Assembly: GCF_037860775.1 (NCBI RefSeq)
Contig: NZ_JBBEWC010000019.1
Span: 20,773 to 84,772, forward strand
Direction of reading: 5' to 3'
Length of the DNA: 64,000 nucleotides
Source: Emticicia soli
GTDB taxonomy: Bacteria > Bacteroidota > Bacteroidia > Cytophagales > Spirosomataceae
A program made the position numbers and the translations under genes. The notes below the pieces were generated by a model that searched no databases, was not told the origin of the DNA, and saw nothing but the letters and a program-made list of their open reading frames with translations. This document shows positions 1 through 8,639 of the stretch, one piece after another; the stretch's first letter is position 1; every line of letters starts with the position of its first letter.

Positions 1-1
1 A

Positions 2-2383
2 TATATTCATAACCCTGGCGCTTTTGATGCTGACGGCGATAGTCTATCGTATCGTTTAACTGCTCCTAAGAGAGGTGCTACTGACGGTTCAAGTGGTGGT
101 GTTTTTGTTGCAGGTTACATAGACCCTGCCAACATTGGCGATAATAGACTGGCAGAAGACGGAAGCCCATCGTCGTTCAGAATAGATGCCATTACAGGTG
201 ATTTAATATGGGATGCTCCCGGGCGTCTGCCCGTCAATCAGTACCAGGTCAATGTGGCATTCATAGTTGAGGAGTGGCGAAAGGGGGAAAATGGTAGTTA
301 TACGAAGATAGGGGAGATAACCCGGGATATGCAGATTATAGTAGTAGAAACGCCCAATAAGCGGCCGATACTATCTGTTCCTGCGCCAATATGCGTAGAG
401 GCCGGACAAAAAATAGATTTTAAAATAAGGGCCATAGACCCTGATAATAATAGAGTAAAAATAACTACCAATAGCGGTGTTTATAATATAACGCCAGAGG
501 GGACAAATATGGAATACGTAGCCCCGAACCCTGCGCAGTTTACTCCTTTAAACGCAATTCAGAGCAGCCCAGCCGAGGGGACATTTACGTGGGAGACCAA
601 TTGCAAGCACGTCAGGGAGCAACCCTATGATGTCTTGTTTAAGGTGGAGGACTACCCCGGTCGAACCTCCGTTCAGTTGACAGACATCAAAACTGTCAGG
701 ATTCGAGTCATTCCTCCCCGACCAATCGGCTTAAATGCCCGTAATACTGAACGAGGAGTAGAACTCCGCTGGCAACAATACCCGAATTGTAACATTCCTG
801 ACGACAAAGCCACGATAGTAATTTACAGAAAAGAGGGTTGCTCAAACTTCATACCTGCCCAATGTCAGGTTGGCCTTCCGGCAGCATTAGGTTTTGTAGA
901 GGTAGCCAGAGTATCAGTAAAAGATACTTTCTACTTAGATACCAAAGCCCAGAACGGAGTTATCTATAGTTACAGCATCGTAGCACTTTTATCGACTTCC
1001 GATTTTGTATCTATTCCAAGTGTGCCTTCAAATGAAGCTTGTATTGGTAGTGAGATTCCACAAAGAGCCCCTGTAATTACCAATGTGAGTGTAGACAAAA
1101 CCGATGCGGCTACGGGCGAGATAACAGTAAAATGGAGCAGACCATTAGGTTTTGATGCCAATGAAACCAAAGGCCCTTATTCGTATAAATTATACCGCAC
1201 CACCGGTATCAGCGGCGGTATATTTCAGTTAGTAGCCACTATTCCAAGCACTATGCTGGCAACAGCAGCCGACACGGTATTTGTAGATAAAGGCTTGAAT
1301 ACCGTAACCAATGGCTATACCTACAAAGTAGCCTTTCTTTATGAAGGAGAAAAAGTATTAGCCGAAAGTCAGGTAGCGAGTAGTGTCCGTTTGACAGTGA
1401 GTTCAGATGCGCAGCGTGTGCGTTTAAGCTGGCAAGCGAATGTACCCTGGAGCAATGATAATCGCAGACATTTGATTTATCGTCAGAGCAAGACAAACCC
1501 GAGTGTGTTTCATATCATAGCCGAGGTAGGGGTAGAAGCAGTAAACACTTACAGCTACATAGATGATGGCATAGACCGCTACGAAGCCGATGGTGTAAAT
1601 ACAATAGAAATGAAAGTAGACACCAGTTATTGCTACAAGGTAGAAACCGTAGGGGCATATATTCGTCTACCACAGTTTGGGTTGTTACGCAACTTCTCAC
1701 AGGTGATGTGTGGGACACCGATAGACAACACCCCACCCTGCCCACCGACTTTGACGGTGAATGATTTGGATTGTGAGAACCTGGACAAGGAGTTGATGTG
1801 TCAGACAAGCTCAGTGAGTAATGTATTGAGTTGGAGCACTCCTGTGAGTTCTGGAGGGATAGTGTGTAGGAATGATATAATCAGGTACAATATTTATTAT
1901 TCCCGCTACAAAGATGAGACACCGAAGATATTGGCAGCCGTAGACCGGCCAACGCCACCTGATACAAGATTTACCCATACCAAATCAATAGAAGAAGGAT
2001 TTGCAGGGTGTTATTACATTACGGCAGTGAATAGTCTGAACATAGAGAGTGGAGCAAGTGCCATAATCTGCAAGGACAATTGTGCGACGGTAGATATGCC
2101 AAATGTATTCACACCGAATGGAGATGGGAAGAATGACACCTTTAGTCCGATGCGTTGTTCGGCCTTTATCAAACAGATAGAGATTGAGATATACAACCGT
2201 TATGGCTTGAAGGTATATGAGAGTGGTGGGAGTAATATTTTGAGTTGGGATGGGAAGAATGCCAATGGTGCTGATTTACCGACGGGAACGTATTACTATG
2301 TATCACGGGTAACGATACATCGTTTGGACAAGAATGATGAAACCCCGACAACTATCAAAGGTTGGGTTGAATTGATAAGATAA
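2..2383 (+). CDS. Large secreted protein with T9SS type-B (CHU_C) C-terminal domain, 5' end outside window
   Basis: The frame is open from base 2, so the gene begins before the window; the first ATG at 254 is internal. The visible part holds Ig/cadherin-like and fibronectin-III-like segments (for example around WSRPLGFDANETKGPYSYKL) and pairs of cysteines. The last ~95 residues contain NVFTPNGDGKND, IYNRYG and WDGKNANG, which are hallmarks of the gliding-motility-associated C-terminal domain (TIGR04131/CHU_C). In Bacteroidota this domain directs export through the type IX secretion system, usually to the cell surface. The protein is therefore probably a surface adhesin-like or structural protein. 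Its substrate or partner cannot be read from the sequence. A hairpin terminator follows 50 bases downstream. Confidence 0.9.
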   Translation, partial: YIHNPGAFDADGDSLSYRLTAPKRGATDGSSGGVFVAGYIDPANIGDNRLAEDGSPSSFRIDAITGDLIWDAPGRLPVNQYQVNVAFIVEEWRKGENGSYTKIGEITRDMQIIVVETPNKRPILSVPAPICVEAGQKIDFKIRAIDPDNNRVKITTNSGVYNITPEGTNMEYVAPNPAQFTPLNAIQSSPAEGTFTWETNCKHVREQPYDVLFKVEDYPGRTSVQLTDIKTVRIRVIPPRPIGLNARNTERGVELRWQQYPNCNIPDDKATIVIYRKEGCSNFIPAQCQVGLPAALGFVEVARVSVKDTFYLDTKAQNGVIYSYSIVALLSTSDFVSIPSVPSNEACIGSEIPQRAPVITNVSVDKTDAATGEITVKWSRPLGFDANETKGPYSYKLYRTTGISGGIFQLVATIPSTMLATAADTVFVDKGLNTVTNGYTYKVAFLYEGEKVLAESQVASSVRLTVSSDAQRVRLSWQANVPWSNDNRRHLIYRQSKTNPSVFHIIAEVGVEAVNTYSYIDDGIDRYEADGVNTIEMKVDTSYCYKVETVGAYIRLPQFGLLRNFSQVMCGTPIDNTPPCPPTLTVNDLDCENLDKELMCQTSSVSNVLSWSTPVSSGGIVCRNDIIRYNIYYSRYKDETPKILAAVDRPTPPDTRFTHTKSIEEGFAGCYYITAVNSLNIESGASAIICKDNCATVDMPNVFTPNGDGKNDTFSPMRCSAFIKQIEIEIYNRYGLKVYESGGSNILSWDGKNANGADLPTGTYYYVSRVTIHRLDKNDETPTTIKGWVELIR

Positions 2384-2435
2384 TACCAACAGCAAAGCAC
2401 TGTTTAAAACGAAATAAATTTCATAAATTTGTTTG

Positions 2436-2474
2436 AAGACTACTAACACTGTAAGAAGTTTAGTAGTCTTTTTT
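2436..2474 (+). terminator. Rho-independent terminator after the T9SS protein
   Basis: A perfect 11-bp stem (AAGACTACTAA at 2436-2446, TTAGTAGTCTT at 2460-2470) is followed by a T run. It ends the upstream transcript just before the AraC gene. Confidence 0.85.
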
Positions 2475-2493
2475 ATGTTTGGAAAGTAAAGCT

Positions 2494-3297
2494 ATGAAAA
2501 CAGAACTGTATCCCATTTTGCCGGAACTTCAACCTTATATAAAGGTTATCTGCTCGATGGAAAGTGATGCATCTACCGATACTTCTTCTTTTAGGGTACT
2601 TCCTGATACTTGCGTAGAGTTATTTATCAATTTCAGTAATAATCAGGATTCTTTCACCACAGTTACAGGGCATAGAGTATTTGACCCTAGCCAAAGCTTT
2701 GTGATTTCTCGCATGAGCGATTTTATGGATATACAGCTCACAAACACAACACGCTTTATTTCTATTTGTTTTTACCCGTCTACGGCCTATTTGTTCTTTC
2801 AGTTACCCATGAGTGAAGTAGTTAATAGTCTTACGAACCTGCATGATTTATGGAAAACAGAGGCAAAAGAAATGGAGGAAGATATTCAGAAAGTGCATAC
2901 TAACGAGCAGAAAGTATTTGCAGCGCAACAATACTTAATTGCGAAATTAAAAAGAAACAAGACCGATAAAACCATAAACTATTGTTTGCAGACAATAAAA
3001 ACAGCTAATAGTGCTTTTTCAGTGGCCGAGCTTGCTAATAAAGTAGGCGTAAGCCAGAGGCAGTTAAGCCGCAAATTCAACCAGTGTTTAGGGCTTTCTA
3101 CCAAAGAATTTATGGATGTTAATCGTTTCATTGATTCATTAGCACATCTGAAAAAACATCCTGCTATGAGCTTAACCGATATTGCTTATGCAAGTGGATA
3201 CTACGACCAGGCCCATTTTATTCATGATTACAAAACTTTCACAGGCCTTACACCGAGTGCTTTACTGAATGCAAGAAATATTATTTTGTGTGAATAA
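2494..3297 (+). CDS. AraC-family transcriptional regulator
   Basis: The protein has 267 residues from the ATG at 2494. A TTG at 2479 would extend it by five residues but lies against the preceding terminator, so I prefer the ATG; GGAAAG at 2481-2486 lies just upstream. The N-terminal half (~1-150) is a ligand-sensing domain of the type common in Bacteroidota AraC proteins (CVELFINF). The C-terminal ~90 residues form the double helix-turn-helix: VSQRQLSRKF in the first, and LTDIAYASGYYDQAHFIHDY with FTGLTPS in the second. It is probably a cytosolic one-component regulator. It may control the reductase gene that follows at 3394, but no operator is visible. Confidence 0.88.
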   Translation: MKTELYPILPELQPYIKVICSMESDASTDTSSFRVLPDTCVELFINFSNNQDSFTTVTGHRVFDPSQSFVISRMSDFMDIQLTNTTRFISICFYPSTAYLFFQLPMSEVVNSLTNLHDLWKTEAKEMEEDIQKVHTNEQKVFAAQQYLIAKLKRNKTDKTINYCLQTIKTANSAFSVAELANKVGVSQRQLSRKFNQCLGLSTKEFMDVNRFIDSLAHLKKHPAMSLTDIAYASGYYDQAHFIHDYKTFTGLTPSALLNARNIILCE

Positions 3298-3393
3298 ACT
3301 TATAGAGTTTCTATGTGTTTTATTTCGCATCATGTCTGATTTTTACAATTTTCTTATGAGCGAATCCTCGATTTTTGCATAAAAAACGATTTT

Positions 3394-3912
3394 ATGAGAA
3401 AGGTAATTTTAGGTTTGGCTGTTAGCCTCGACAGTTTCATTGAAGGCCCCAATGGTGAGTACGACTGGTGTTTTACCGACCAGGACTATGGCCTTAATGA
3501 ATTTTATAAGCAAATAGATGCCGTATTTGTTGGCCGAAAAAGTTATGAAATGTCGTTTGGTTTAGAAGATGGGGGCGGTTTTGAGTATCCGAAAATGAAA
3601 GAATATGTTTTCTCTAATTCAATGAAGGATGCAAAAGAGGGAGTAACGATAATTTCGGGAGATATTAAGGCCGAGGTAGAAAAAATTAAGCAACAAGAAG
3701 GAAAAGACATCTGGCTTTTTGGTGGTGCAAGTCTTTCCACAACTTTAATGAATTTAGGCTTAATTGATGAAATCTGGTTATCTGTCCACCCCATTTTATT
3801 GGGAGAAGGTAAACCGCTCTTTCAAGAGTTAAAAGACCGTACGCATCTCAAACTGACAGAAACCAAAGTTTATGAAACAGGTTTGGTTTCTTTAAAGTAC
3901 ATTTTAGCCTAG
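3394..3912 (+). CDS. Dihydrofolate-reductase-like / RibD C-terminal family protein
   Basis: The protein has 172 residues, typical for the single-domain YyaP/YwjB-type family. It opens with a beta strand and SLDSFIEGPNGEYDW. Later come FVGRKSYEM (the DHFR-like 'GRKTYE' segment), DIWLFGGASL (the glycine-rich NADPH-binding loop) and HPILLGEGKPLF, which is diagnostic of the RibD_C fold. It is a probable cytosolic NADPH-dependent reductase of unknown substrate. It lies 96 bases after an AraC regulator and is closed by a strong terminator. Confidence 0.88.
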   Translation: MRKVILGLAVSLDSFIEGPNGEYDWCFTDQDYGLNEFYKQIDAVFVGRKSYEMSFGLEDGGGFEYPKMKEYVFSNSMKDAKEGVTIISGDIKAEVEKIKQQEGKDIWLFGGASLSTTLMNLGLIDEIWLSVHPILLGEGKPLFQELKDRTHLKLTETKVYETGLVSLKYILA

Positions 3913-3928
3913 TGCTGTACTAAATTAA

Positions 3929-3981
3929 GCAAATTAAAAAGCCGATAAGTATCTTTTGTATTTATCGGCTTTTTAATTTGC
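3929..3981. terminator. Perfect 20-bp inverted repeat, bidirectional terminator
   Basis: GCAAATTAAAAAGCCGATAA (3929-3948) pairs exactly with 3962-3981. The stem carries A and T runs on its two sides, so it can terminate either strand. It directly follows the reductase stop codon. Confidence 0.9.
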
Positions 3982-4042
3982 TATTAGTATACTAAATCCA
4001 TAGAAATATTGAATTGTTATTAGAGTTAAAATCAAAATGCCG

Positions 4043-4050
4043 TACTTTTG
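4043..4050 (+). promoter_or_regulatory. Possible Bacteroidota -7 element (TACTTTTG) before HPP gene
   Basis: TACTTTTG fits TAnnTTTG and lies 26 bases before the ATG at 4077. No clear TTTG is seen at the expected -33 distance, so support is partial. Confidence 0.45.
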
Positions 4051-4076
4051 TATTAAAATATGGTTTACAACAATAA

Positions 4077-4691
4077 ATGATAAAAAATAAAATTAAGCGA
4101 GGGCTTAGGGTGTCTCGCTATGTTATCTATAAAGAGACCCTGGTTGATTTTAAAGAACATTTCTGGTCGTTTGTAGGAGCATTTGTAGGTATTGGTCTGA
4201 TAGCCTTTTTTCAAAGCCAATTATTAACTCGTTTTGAGAATATCTTCCTGATAGGTTCATTCGGTGCATCAAGTGTCTTGGTTTATGGAGCTATTCAAAG
4301 TCCGCTGGCTCAGCCTCGTAACCTTATTGGTGGCCATGTTATTTCAGCCTTTATCGGCGTGGCTATTTACAAACTGTTACCCGATATACTTTGGATTACA
4401 GCACCATTGGCTGTATCTCTATCAATAGTTATGATGCAGATTACTAAAACGCTGCATCCACCCGGAGGAGCGACCGCTCTGATTGCCGTAGTTGGTTCTG
4501 AAAAAATCAAAGCTTTGGGTTTCTTATATATGCTTTCTCCTGTATTAATAGGCTCGCTTATTCTGTTGGTTGTTGCGCTTGTTTTTAACAATATGACTTC
4601 ACACCGAAAATATCCGACAGACCAATATTTTACTGATTCTCTAATAAAAAGCTTTAGAAGAACTCGTAAAAGAGCTAAACAGGCAGTCTGA
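4077..4691 (+). CDS. HPP family integral membrane protein
   Basis: The protein has 204 residues with four predicted membrane segments (about 30-48, 58-75, 85-120, 145-170). It contains the signature LHPPGGATALIAV around residues 125-137 that names the HPP family, and the length is typical. Plant and cyanobacterial HPP proteins have been linked to nitrite transport, but for bacterial members the substrate is not established. It is the nearest gene upstream of the two-gene copper-motif operon (165 bases away, same strand). Co-transcription is possible but not shown. Confidence 0.85.
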   Translation: MIKNKIKRGLRVSRYVIYKETLVDFKEHFWSFVGAFVGIGLIAFFQSQLLTRFENIFLIGSFGASSVLVYGAIQSPLAQPRNLIGGHVISAFIGVAIYKLLPDILWITAPLAVSLSIVMMQITKTLHPPGGATALIAVVGSEKIKALGFLYMLSPVLIGSLILLVVALVFNNMTSHRKYPTDQYFTDSLIKSFRRTRKRAKQAV

Positions 4692-4855
4692 ATCTTCTGA
4701 CTTTCCCTATTTTTTTTGTTCCATCAATTAGTGAGAAATATATCTTGCTTTGCATGGTTTTATTTATCCTTTTCGCAAGCCTGTAATGATTTTTTTGCCT
4801 ACCTTAGGGGTATTATTAATCGTGCTTGTCTATTGTATAAAAACTCACCTATTTA

Positions 4856-6082
4856 ATGGAAACAACTGTCAATCATTCACTTACTGACAAGAAAACGCAT
4901 TCATCTATACAAGAATTTCTATTGGGAATTCCACTATACGTATATGTGAGCGTAGTAGCATCTAAATTAGTTATTTTAGGTATTTTGTGGGACATCGCCT
5001 GGCACATGAGCATCGGGCGTGATGGCCTTTTTTCAGCACCTCACGTTGTGGTATATGTTGGTGCAGCAACAGCGGGAGTTTTCTCCGGCTATCAGGTGCT
5101 AAAAACTTCTTTCTGGGGAAGTCTCATTGAAAAAAGCAAAATGGTCAATTTCTGGGGAATCTTCTATAGCTCTCTAGGTGGCTTATTTTGTATCTGGGGT
5201 GGCATTGCGGCCCTTACCTCAGCACCATTTGACGACTGGTGGCATAATACTTATGGGTTAGATGTTGCCATTTTCTCTCCACCACATACAGTCTTGCTAT
5301 TGGGACTAATGGGTGTGCAAGTAGGTGCAATGGTATCTGTTTCGGCTATCTTGAATCGAAAAGAACAAGTTTCTTATTTATCTACACAACAAAATGCAGT
5401 TCGTACAAAGCGTTTGCAATGGATGTTTGTATTTGCGGCGGGTTTTCTGATTACCAGTATTTTTACAACGCTTTCAGAATTTCTTGACCGTTGGGATATG
5501 CATAATACTTCGTACTACAAAATTGCTTGTGCAGCTTTTCCGCTTTTCTTGTTGTCTACTGCTCGTGGGTCTGGTATGAAATGGGGTGCTACTTATATTG
5601 CCATTACTTTTATGGTTTTCCATTGGGCTGTAAATGCAACCTTACGTTTGCTGCCTGCCGAGCCGCTTCTTGGGCCTATTTATAATAAAATTACTACTTA
5701 CCAGACTTTAGGCTTTCCGGCATTATTGGTTTTTCCTGCTTTAGGTATAGACTTTTTAAGAGCCAGATTCTCGGCCAAAAACGATTGGTGGCTGGCACTG
5801 ATTTTAGGATTTACTTATTTTACCATCTTTTTCATTGTACATTATCCGTTCGGAAACTTCATTCTTGAATCTCCCTTGGCTCGTAACTGGTTCTGGGGTA
5901 GTACTTCATGGTCTTATCAGAATGAGCCCGATTGGGAGTTCCGTTTCAGATTTACCGAATGGAACACTACCAAAGGCTTAGGCAACTGGGTAAAAGGTTT
6001 GAGCATAGCCTTATTATTAAGCCTTGTTTCTACACGCATTGGTTTAGCTTGGGGTAAATGGATGCAAAAAGTACAACGCTAA
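4856..6082 (+). CDS. Polytopic membrane protein with PmoC/AmoC-like copper-site motifs
   Basis: The protein has 408 residues and about ten membrane helices. Two motifs stand out: WDIAWHMSIGRDGLFSAPH (D46, H50, H63) and FDDWWHNTYGLDVAIFSPPH (D126, H130, H144). The spacings D-x3-H-x12-H and D-x3-H-x13-H equal those of the CuC (D156/H160/H173) and CuD (N227/H231/H245) ligands of Methylococcus PmoC. The WHMS-I-x-RD-F-S pattern also resembles PmoC around CuC. From family knowledge such sites bind copper in particulate methane/ammonia monooxygenases; here a copper-binding membrane role is inferred. It is followed after 38 bases by a gene with a PmoB-like plan, and no PmoA is visible. Alternatively it could be an uncharacterised metal or redox membrane protein unrelated to monooxygenation. 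Confidence 0.7.
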   Translation: METTVNHSLTDKKTHSSIQEFLLGIPLYVYVSVVASKLVILGILWDIAWHMSIGRDGLFSAPHVVVYVGAATAGVFSGYQVLKTSFWGSLIEKSKMVNFWGIFYSSLGGLFCIWGGIAALTSAPFDDWWHNTYGLDVAIFSPPHTVLLLGLMGVQVGAMVSVSAILNRKEQVSYLSTQQNAVRTKRLQWMFVFAAGFLITSIFTTLSEFLDRWDMHNTSYYKIACAAFPLFLLSTARGSGMKWGATYIAITFMVFHWAVNATLRLLPAEPLLGPIYNKITTYQTLGFPALLVFPALGIDFLRARFSAKNDWWLALILGFTYFTIFFIVHYPFGNFILESPLARNWFWGSTSWSYQNEPDWEFRFRFTEWNTTKGLGNWVKGLSIALLLSLVSTRIGLAWGKWMQKVQR

Positions 6083-6120
6083 AAGTTTAAGTAAGTATTT
6101 AATGGATTAATGAAAAAGCA

Positions 6121-7749
6121 ATGAATTTTAAGAAAATAGCAGTCTTTCTTTTGTTGAATATTGGCTTTATAGTGCATACCAATGCCCACATCGGGAGTGC
6201 AGGTATTGTGCAAGAAGGCAAAGCGGGGAATTATCAGATACAAGTTTATGTTGAACCACCCGATGTAATTCCGGGTGTTGCCAAGGTATCGGTATTGGTT
6301 GATGGAACAGATATCGAAAGCGTAAAACTAAGCCCGATTTATTATTGGGCAGGCGATGAAGGTTCGCCAAGAGAAGATGAGGCTTTATCCGTTGCCGGAG
6401 AGTCGGGCAAATTTCAGGGCAGTATATGGTTAATGGAAAGTGGAGCTGCCAGTGTAAAAATTATAATTAACGGCAAAAGGGGCAAAGGCGAAACACTAAT
6501 ACCTATTGCTGCATTGGCTACTGCCAAGCGAGACCTTCCTGAATCATTAGGCTGGATTCTGGCAGGCTTGGCGCTGCTTTTAGTAGGTATCATGACAACC
6601 ATTATTGGCGCAAGTACCAGCGATAGTTTATTAAAGCCGGGCGTTGAGGGAGACAAAAAATCAAAACGCCGCAGAACAATTGGCTCTACCATTGGCTTAA
6701 GTTTTTGTGGGTTGCTCTTGTTTATAGGTAATAACTGGTGGGGCTCTATCTCAAAAAATTATAGAGAAAGGTATATGTTCAGACCCTACAAGGCTACTTC
6801 TTCTATCAAAATAGAAAATGCGCAAAGAGTATTGAATTTTAAAATTGATTCTAATTCGGTTGAAGGACGTTGGACAAGCTATGTGATTCCGGACCACGGG
6901 AAACTGATGCACATGTTTTTGGTTAGACAAGGTACACTCGATGCTTTTGCTCATCTGCACCCAAGTAGAAAAGATACACTTACTTTTGAAGCACCTTTAC
7001 CCAACCTACCAGCTGGGAAATATTTGGTTTATGCAGATATTCTACGCTTTCATGGCCTTCAATATACCATTGCTGATACGGTAGAGATTCCGGCTTTAAA
7101 GATTGCACAGGAAGGTTTTCAGAAACAAACGGGTGACTCTGATGATACTTTTGTAGTAACCAATCCTATAAATACTAAAGCTTCTACTGTACAAGATGTT
7201 GGTATTAGCATTTGTGGCTCGCCTGGCGTAAAAACACCTTTACAAGATGGCTCAAGTATTATATGGGAAGAAAAACCTAATCAAGCACTTAAAGCAGGTG
7301 AGGTATATAACCTTAAGTTTTCGGTTATGAGCCCTGACGGTAAACCTGCTGAGTTACAGACGTATCTGGGTATGATGGGCCATGCGGCTGTGTTGAAAGA
7401 AGATGGCTCGGTTTACATACATTTGCACCCGAATGGTACTTTTTCAACTACCTCTCAGCAAGTGATGGAAAAACGTGTAAGTGAAAGCACTAATCCAAGC
7501 CCAAAATTTGTCAATGCGAAGCAATTCAGAGATAGTATTGATAATGTATTGTTTCAATTGCAAAGCCTGACAGAAGAAGAAAGAGACAAACGTTTAATGG
7601 GCGGCATGGTGCATGAGTCTAAGGGACATCATGGTGGAAGTGTAACTTTCCCTTATGTGTTTCCGAGTGCAGGTAATTACCGTATCTGGTTGCAAGTACG
7701 AAGAAATGGTAAAATTCTGACCGGAGCTTTTGATGCAAAAGTGATTTAA
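6121..7749 (+). CDS. Exported membrane-anchored protein, PmoB-like layout, histidine-rich metal-binding motifs
   Basis: The protein has 542 residues. A signal peptide (1-22, ending HTNA) would leave His23 as the mature N-terminus, as in PmoB and CopC. The order is: beta-rich periplasmic domain (23-142), TM (143-165), a short basic cytosolic loop (KKSKRRR), TM (~187-204), then a long periplasmic part. The latter has two related motifs: MHMF...FAHLHP (H264, H278, H280) and MGHAAV...IHLHP (H421, H434, H436). Similar motifs occur in Bacteroidota proteins of copper and heavy-metal loci. A third cluster is H498, H503, H504. The soluble-TM-TM-soluble plan matches PmoB, but the PmoB HxH pair (H137/H139) is not visible in the first domain. 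It is probably co-transcribed with, and a partner of, the preceding gene. Confidence 0.6.
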   Translation: MNFKKIAVFLLLNIGFIVHTNAHIGSAGIVQEGKAGNYQIQVYVEPPDVIPGVAKVSVLVDGTDIESVKLSPIYYWAGDEGSPREDEALSVAGESGKFQGSIWLMESGAASVKIIINGKRGKGETLIPIAALATAKRDLPESLGWILAGLALLLVGIMTTIIGASTSDSLLKPGVEGDKKSKRRRTIGSTIGLSFCGLLLFIGNNWWGSISKNYRERYMFRPYKATSSIKIENAQRVLNFKIDSNSVEGRWTSYVIPDHGKLMHMFLVRQGTLDAFAHLHPSRKDTLTFEAPLPNLPAGKYLVYADILRFHGLQYTIADTVEIPALKIAQEGFQKQTGDSDDTFVVTNPINTKASTVQDVGISICGSPGVKTPLQDGSSIIWEEKPNQALKAGEVYNLKFSVMSPDGKPAELQTYLGMMGHAAVLKEDGSVYIHLHPNGTFSTTSQQVMEKRVSESTNPSPKFVNAKQFRDSIDNVLFQLQSLTEEERDKRLMGGMVHESKGHHGGSVTFPYVFPSAGNYRIWLQVRRNGKILTGAFDAKVI

Positions 7750-7753
7750 TAAT

Positions 7754-8629
7754 CTATAAATGTACGGCTTTATGGCTATTTCTGAAATTGGAGGGCGATG
7801 TGCCAACCGTTTTGGTAAATAGCCTTATAAAGTACTTATAATCGTCGTAACCTAGCTGAAAAGCAATTTCTTTGATGCTTTTGCTTGTATAAAACAACAA
7901 GCGTTGCGCTTCCCGAAAGATTTCTTGTTGTATTAAATAAGTAGATGAGAAACCAGTAACAGCTTTTATTGTATCGTTGAGATAACTAACCGTAATGTTC
8001 ATTTTTGAAGCAAAATCTGCGGGCTTTTTTAGCTCAATATAGTGTTTTCTCACTAGCTGATTAAAGGTTTTCACGATGTCGACACTTCTTGAAGTGTATT
8101 CTTGTATGCGTTTGTCTTCTTGTTGTTGAAAAATGTTGACAACCTTATAGAAAAAAGCATTCAACAGATTTTGAACAAGCTGATGATGAAAAGTTTCAGA
8201 TTTCTTCTCTTCTAAAGTAGAGTAAAGCAGCTTAAAGATATTTCGAAACCATTCTTTTTCTATATTATCAAGATGAATCAGTGCAATTCTGGTAAATGAT
8301 TGTTCAATAACAGCACGTGCGCTTTCGTCTACAAACTTGCCATCAAATGCTACGAGCCAGCCAGCTAGCCCATCAGATGCACCAACATAATGTACTTGTC
8401 CCGGAAATGATAACAAGAGGGAAGAAGGACAAATATCAATATCCTGAAAATCGATATTGAAGTCCATGTGGCCGCTTTCAACAAAAAAGCAAGTGTAATG
8501 GTCATGCCTGTGTGGAAAAACAACCTCTTCATGCGTATGTGTTACCAACAAATCAGAAGACATCGGAAAAACCGCTATTCCTGATATGCTCATCGGCAAT
8601 TGATAGATAGGGATGTTTTCTTTGGGCAT
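7754..8629 (-). CDS. AraC-family regulator with cupin-like sensor domain
   Basis: The protein has 291 residues from the ATG at 8629. An upstream ATG at 8674 would overlap the preceding gene by 35 bases; MPKENIPIYQL is a normal start for this group. The N-terminal cupin-like domain contains FPHRHDHYTCFFVESG and a PGQVHYVG segment. The C-terminal ~100 residues carry the two AraC helix-turn-helix motifs (VSYLNDTIKAVTGF and IKEIAFQLGYDDYKYFIRLF). It follows a siderophore-interacting reductase on the same strand with a 10-base gap, so it probably regulates that gene or iron acquisition. It converges on the copper-motif operon with only four bases between the stops. Confidence 0.88.
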   Translation of the reverse strand: MPKENIPIYQLPMSISGIAVFPMSSDLLVTHTHEEVVFPHRHDHYTCFFVESGHMDFNIDFQDIDICPSSLLLSFPGQVHYVGASDGLAGWLVAFDGKFVDESARAVIEQSFTRIALIHLDNIEKEWFRNIFKLLYSTLEEKKSETFHHQLVQNLLNAFFYKVVNIFQQQEDKRIQEYTSRSVDIVKTFNQLVRKHYIELKKPADFASKMNITVSYLNDTIKAVTGFSSTYLIQQEIFREAQRLLFYTSKSIKEIAFQLGYDDYKYFIRLFTKTVGTSPSNFRNSHKAVHL

Positions 8630-8639
8630 ATCTCTGTAT

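Noticed and set aside
1515..1808. Minus-strand ORFs inside the T9SS protein gene
   Set aside because: They are low-complexity shadows of the plus-strand coding frame without any domain.
2475..2493. Earlier TTG start for the AraC gene at 2479
   Set aside because: It abuts the terminator T run; the ATG at 2494 gives a normal N-terminus.
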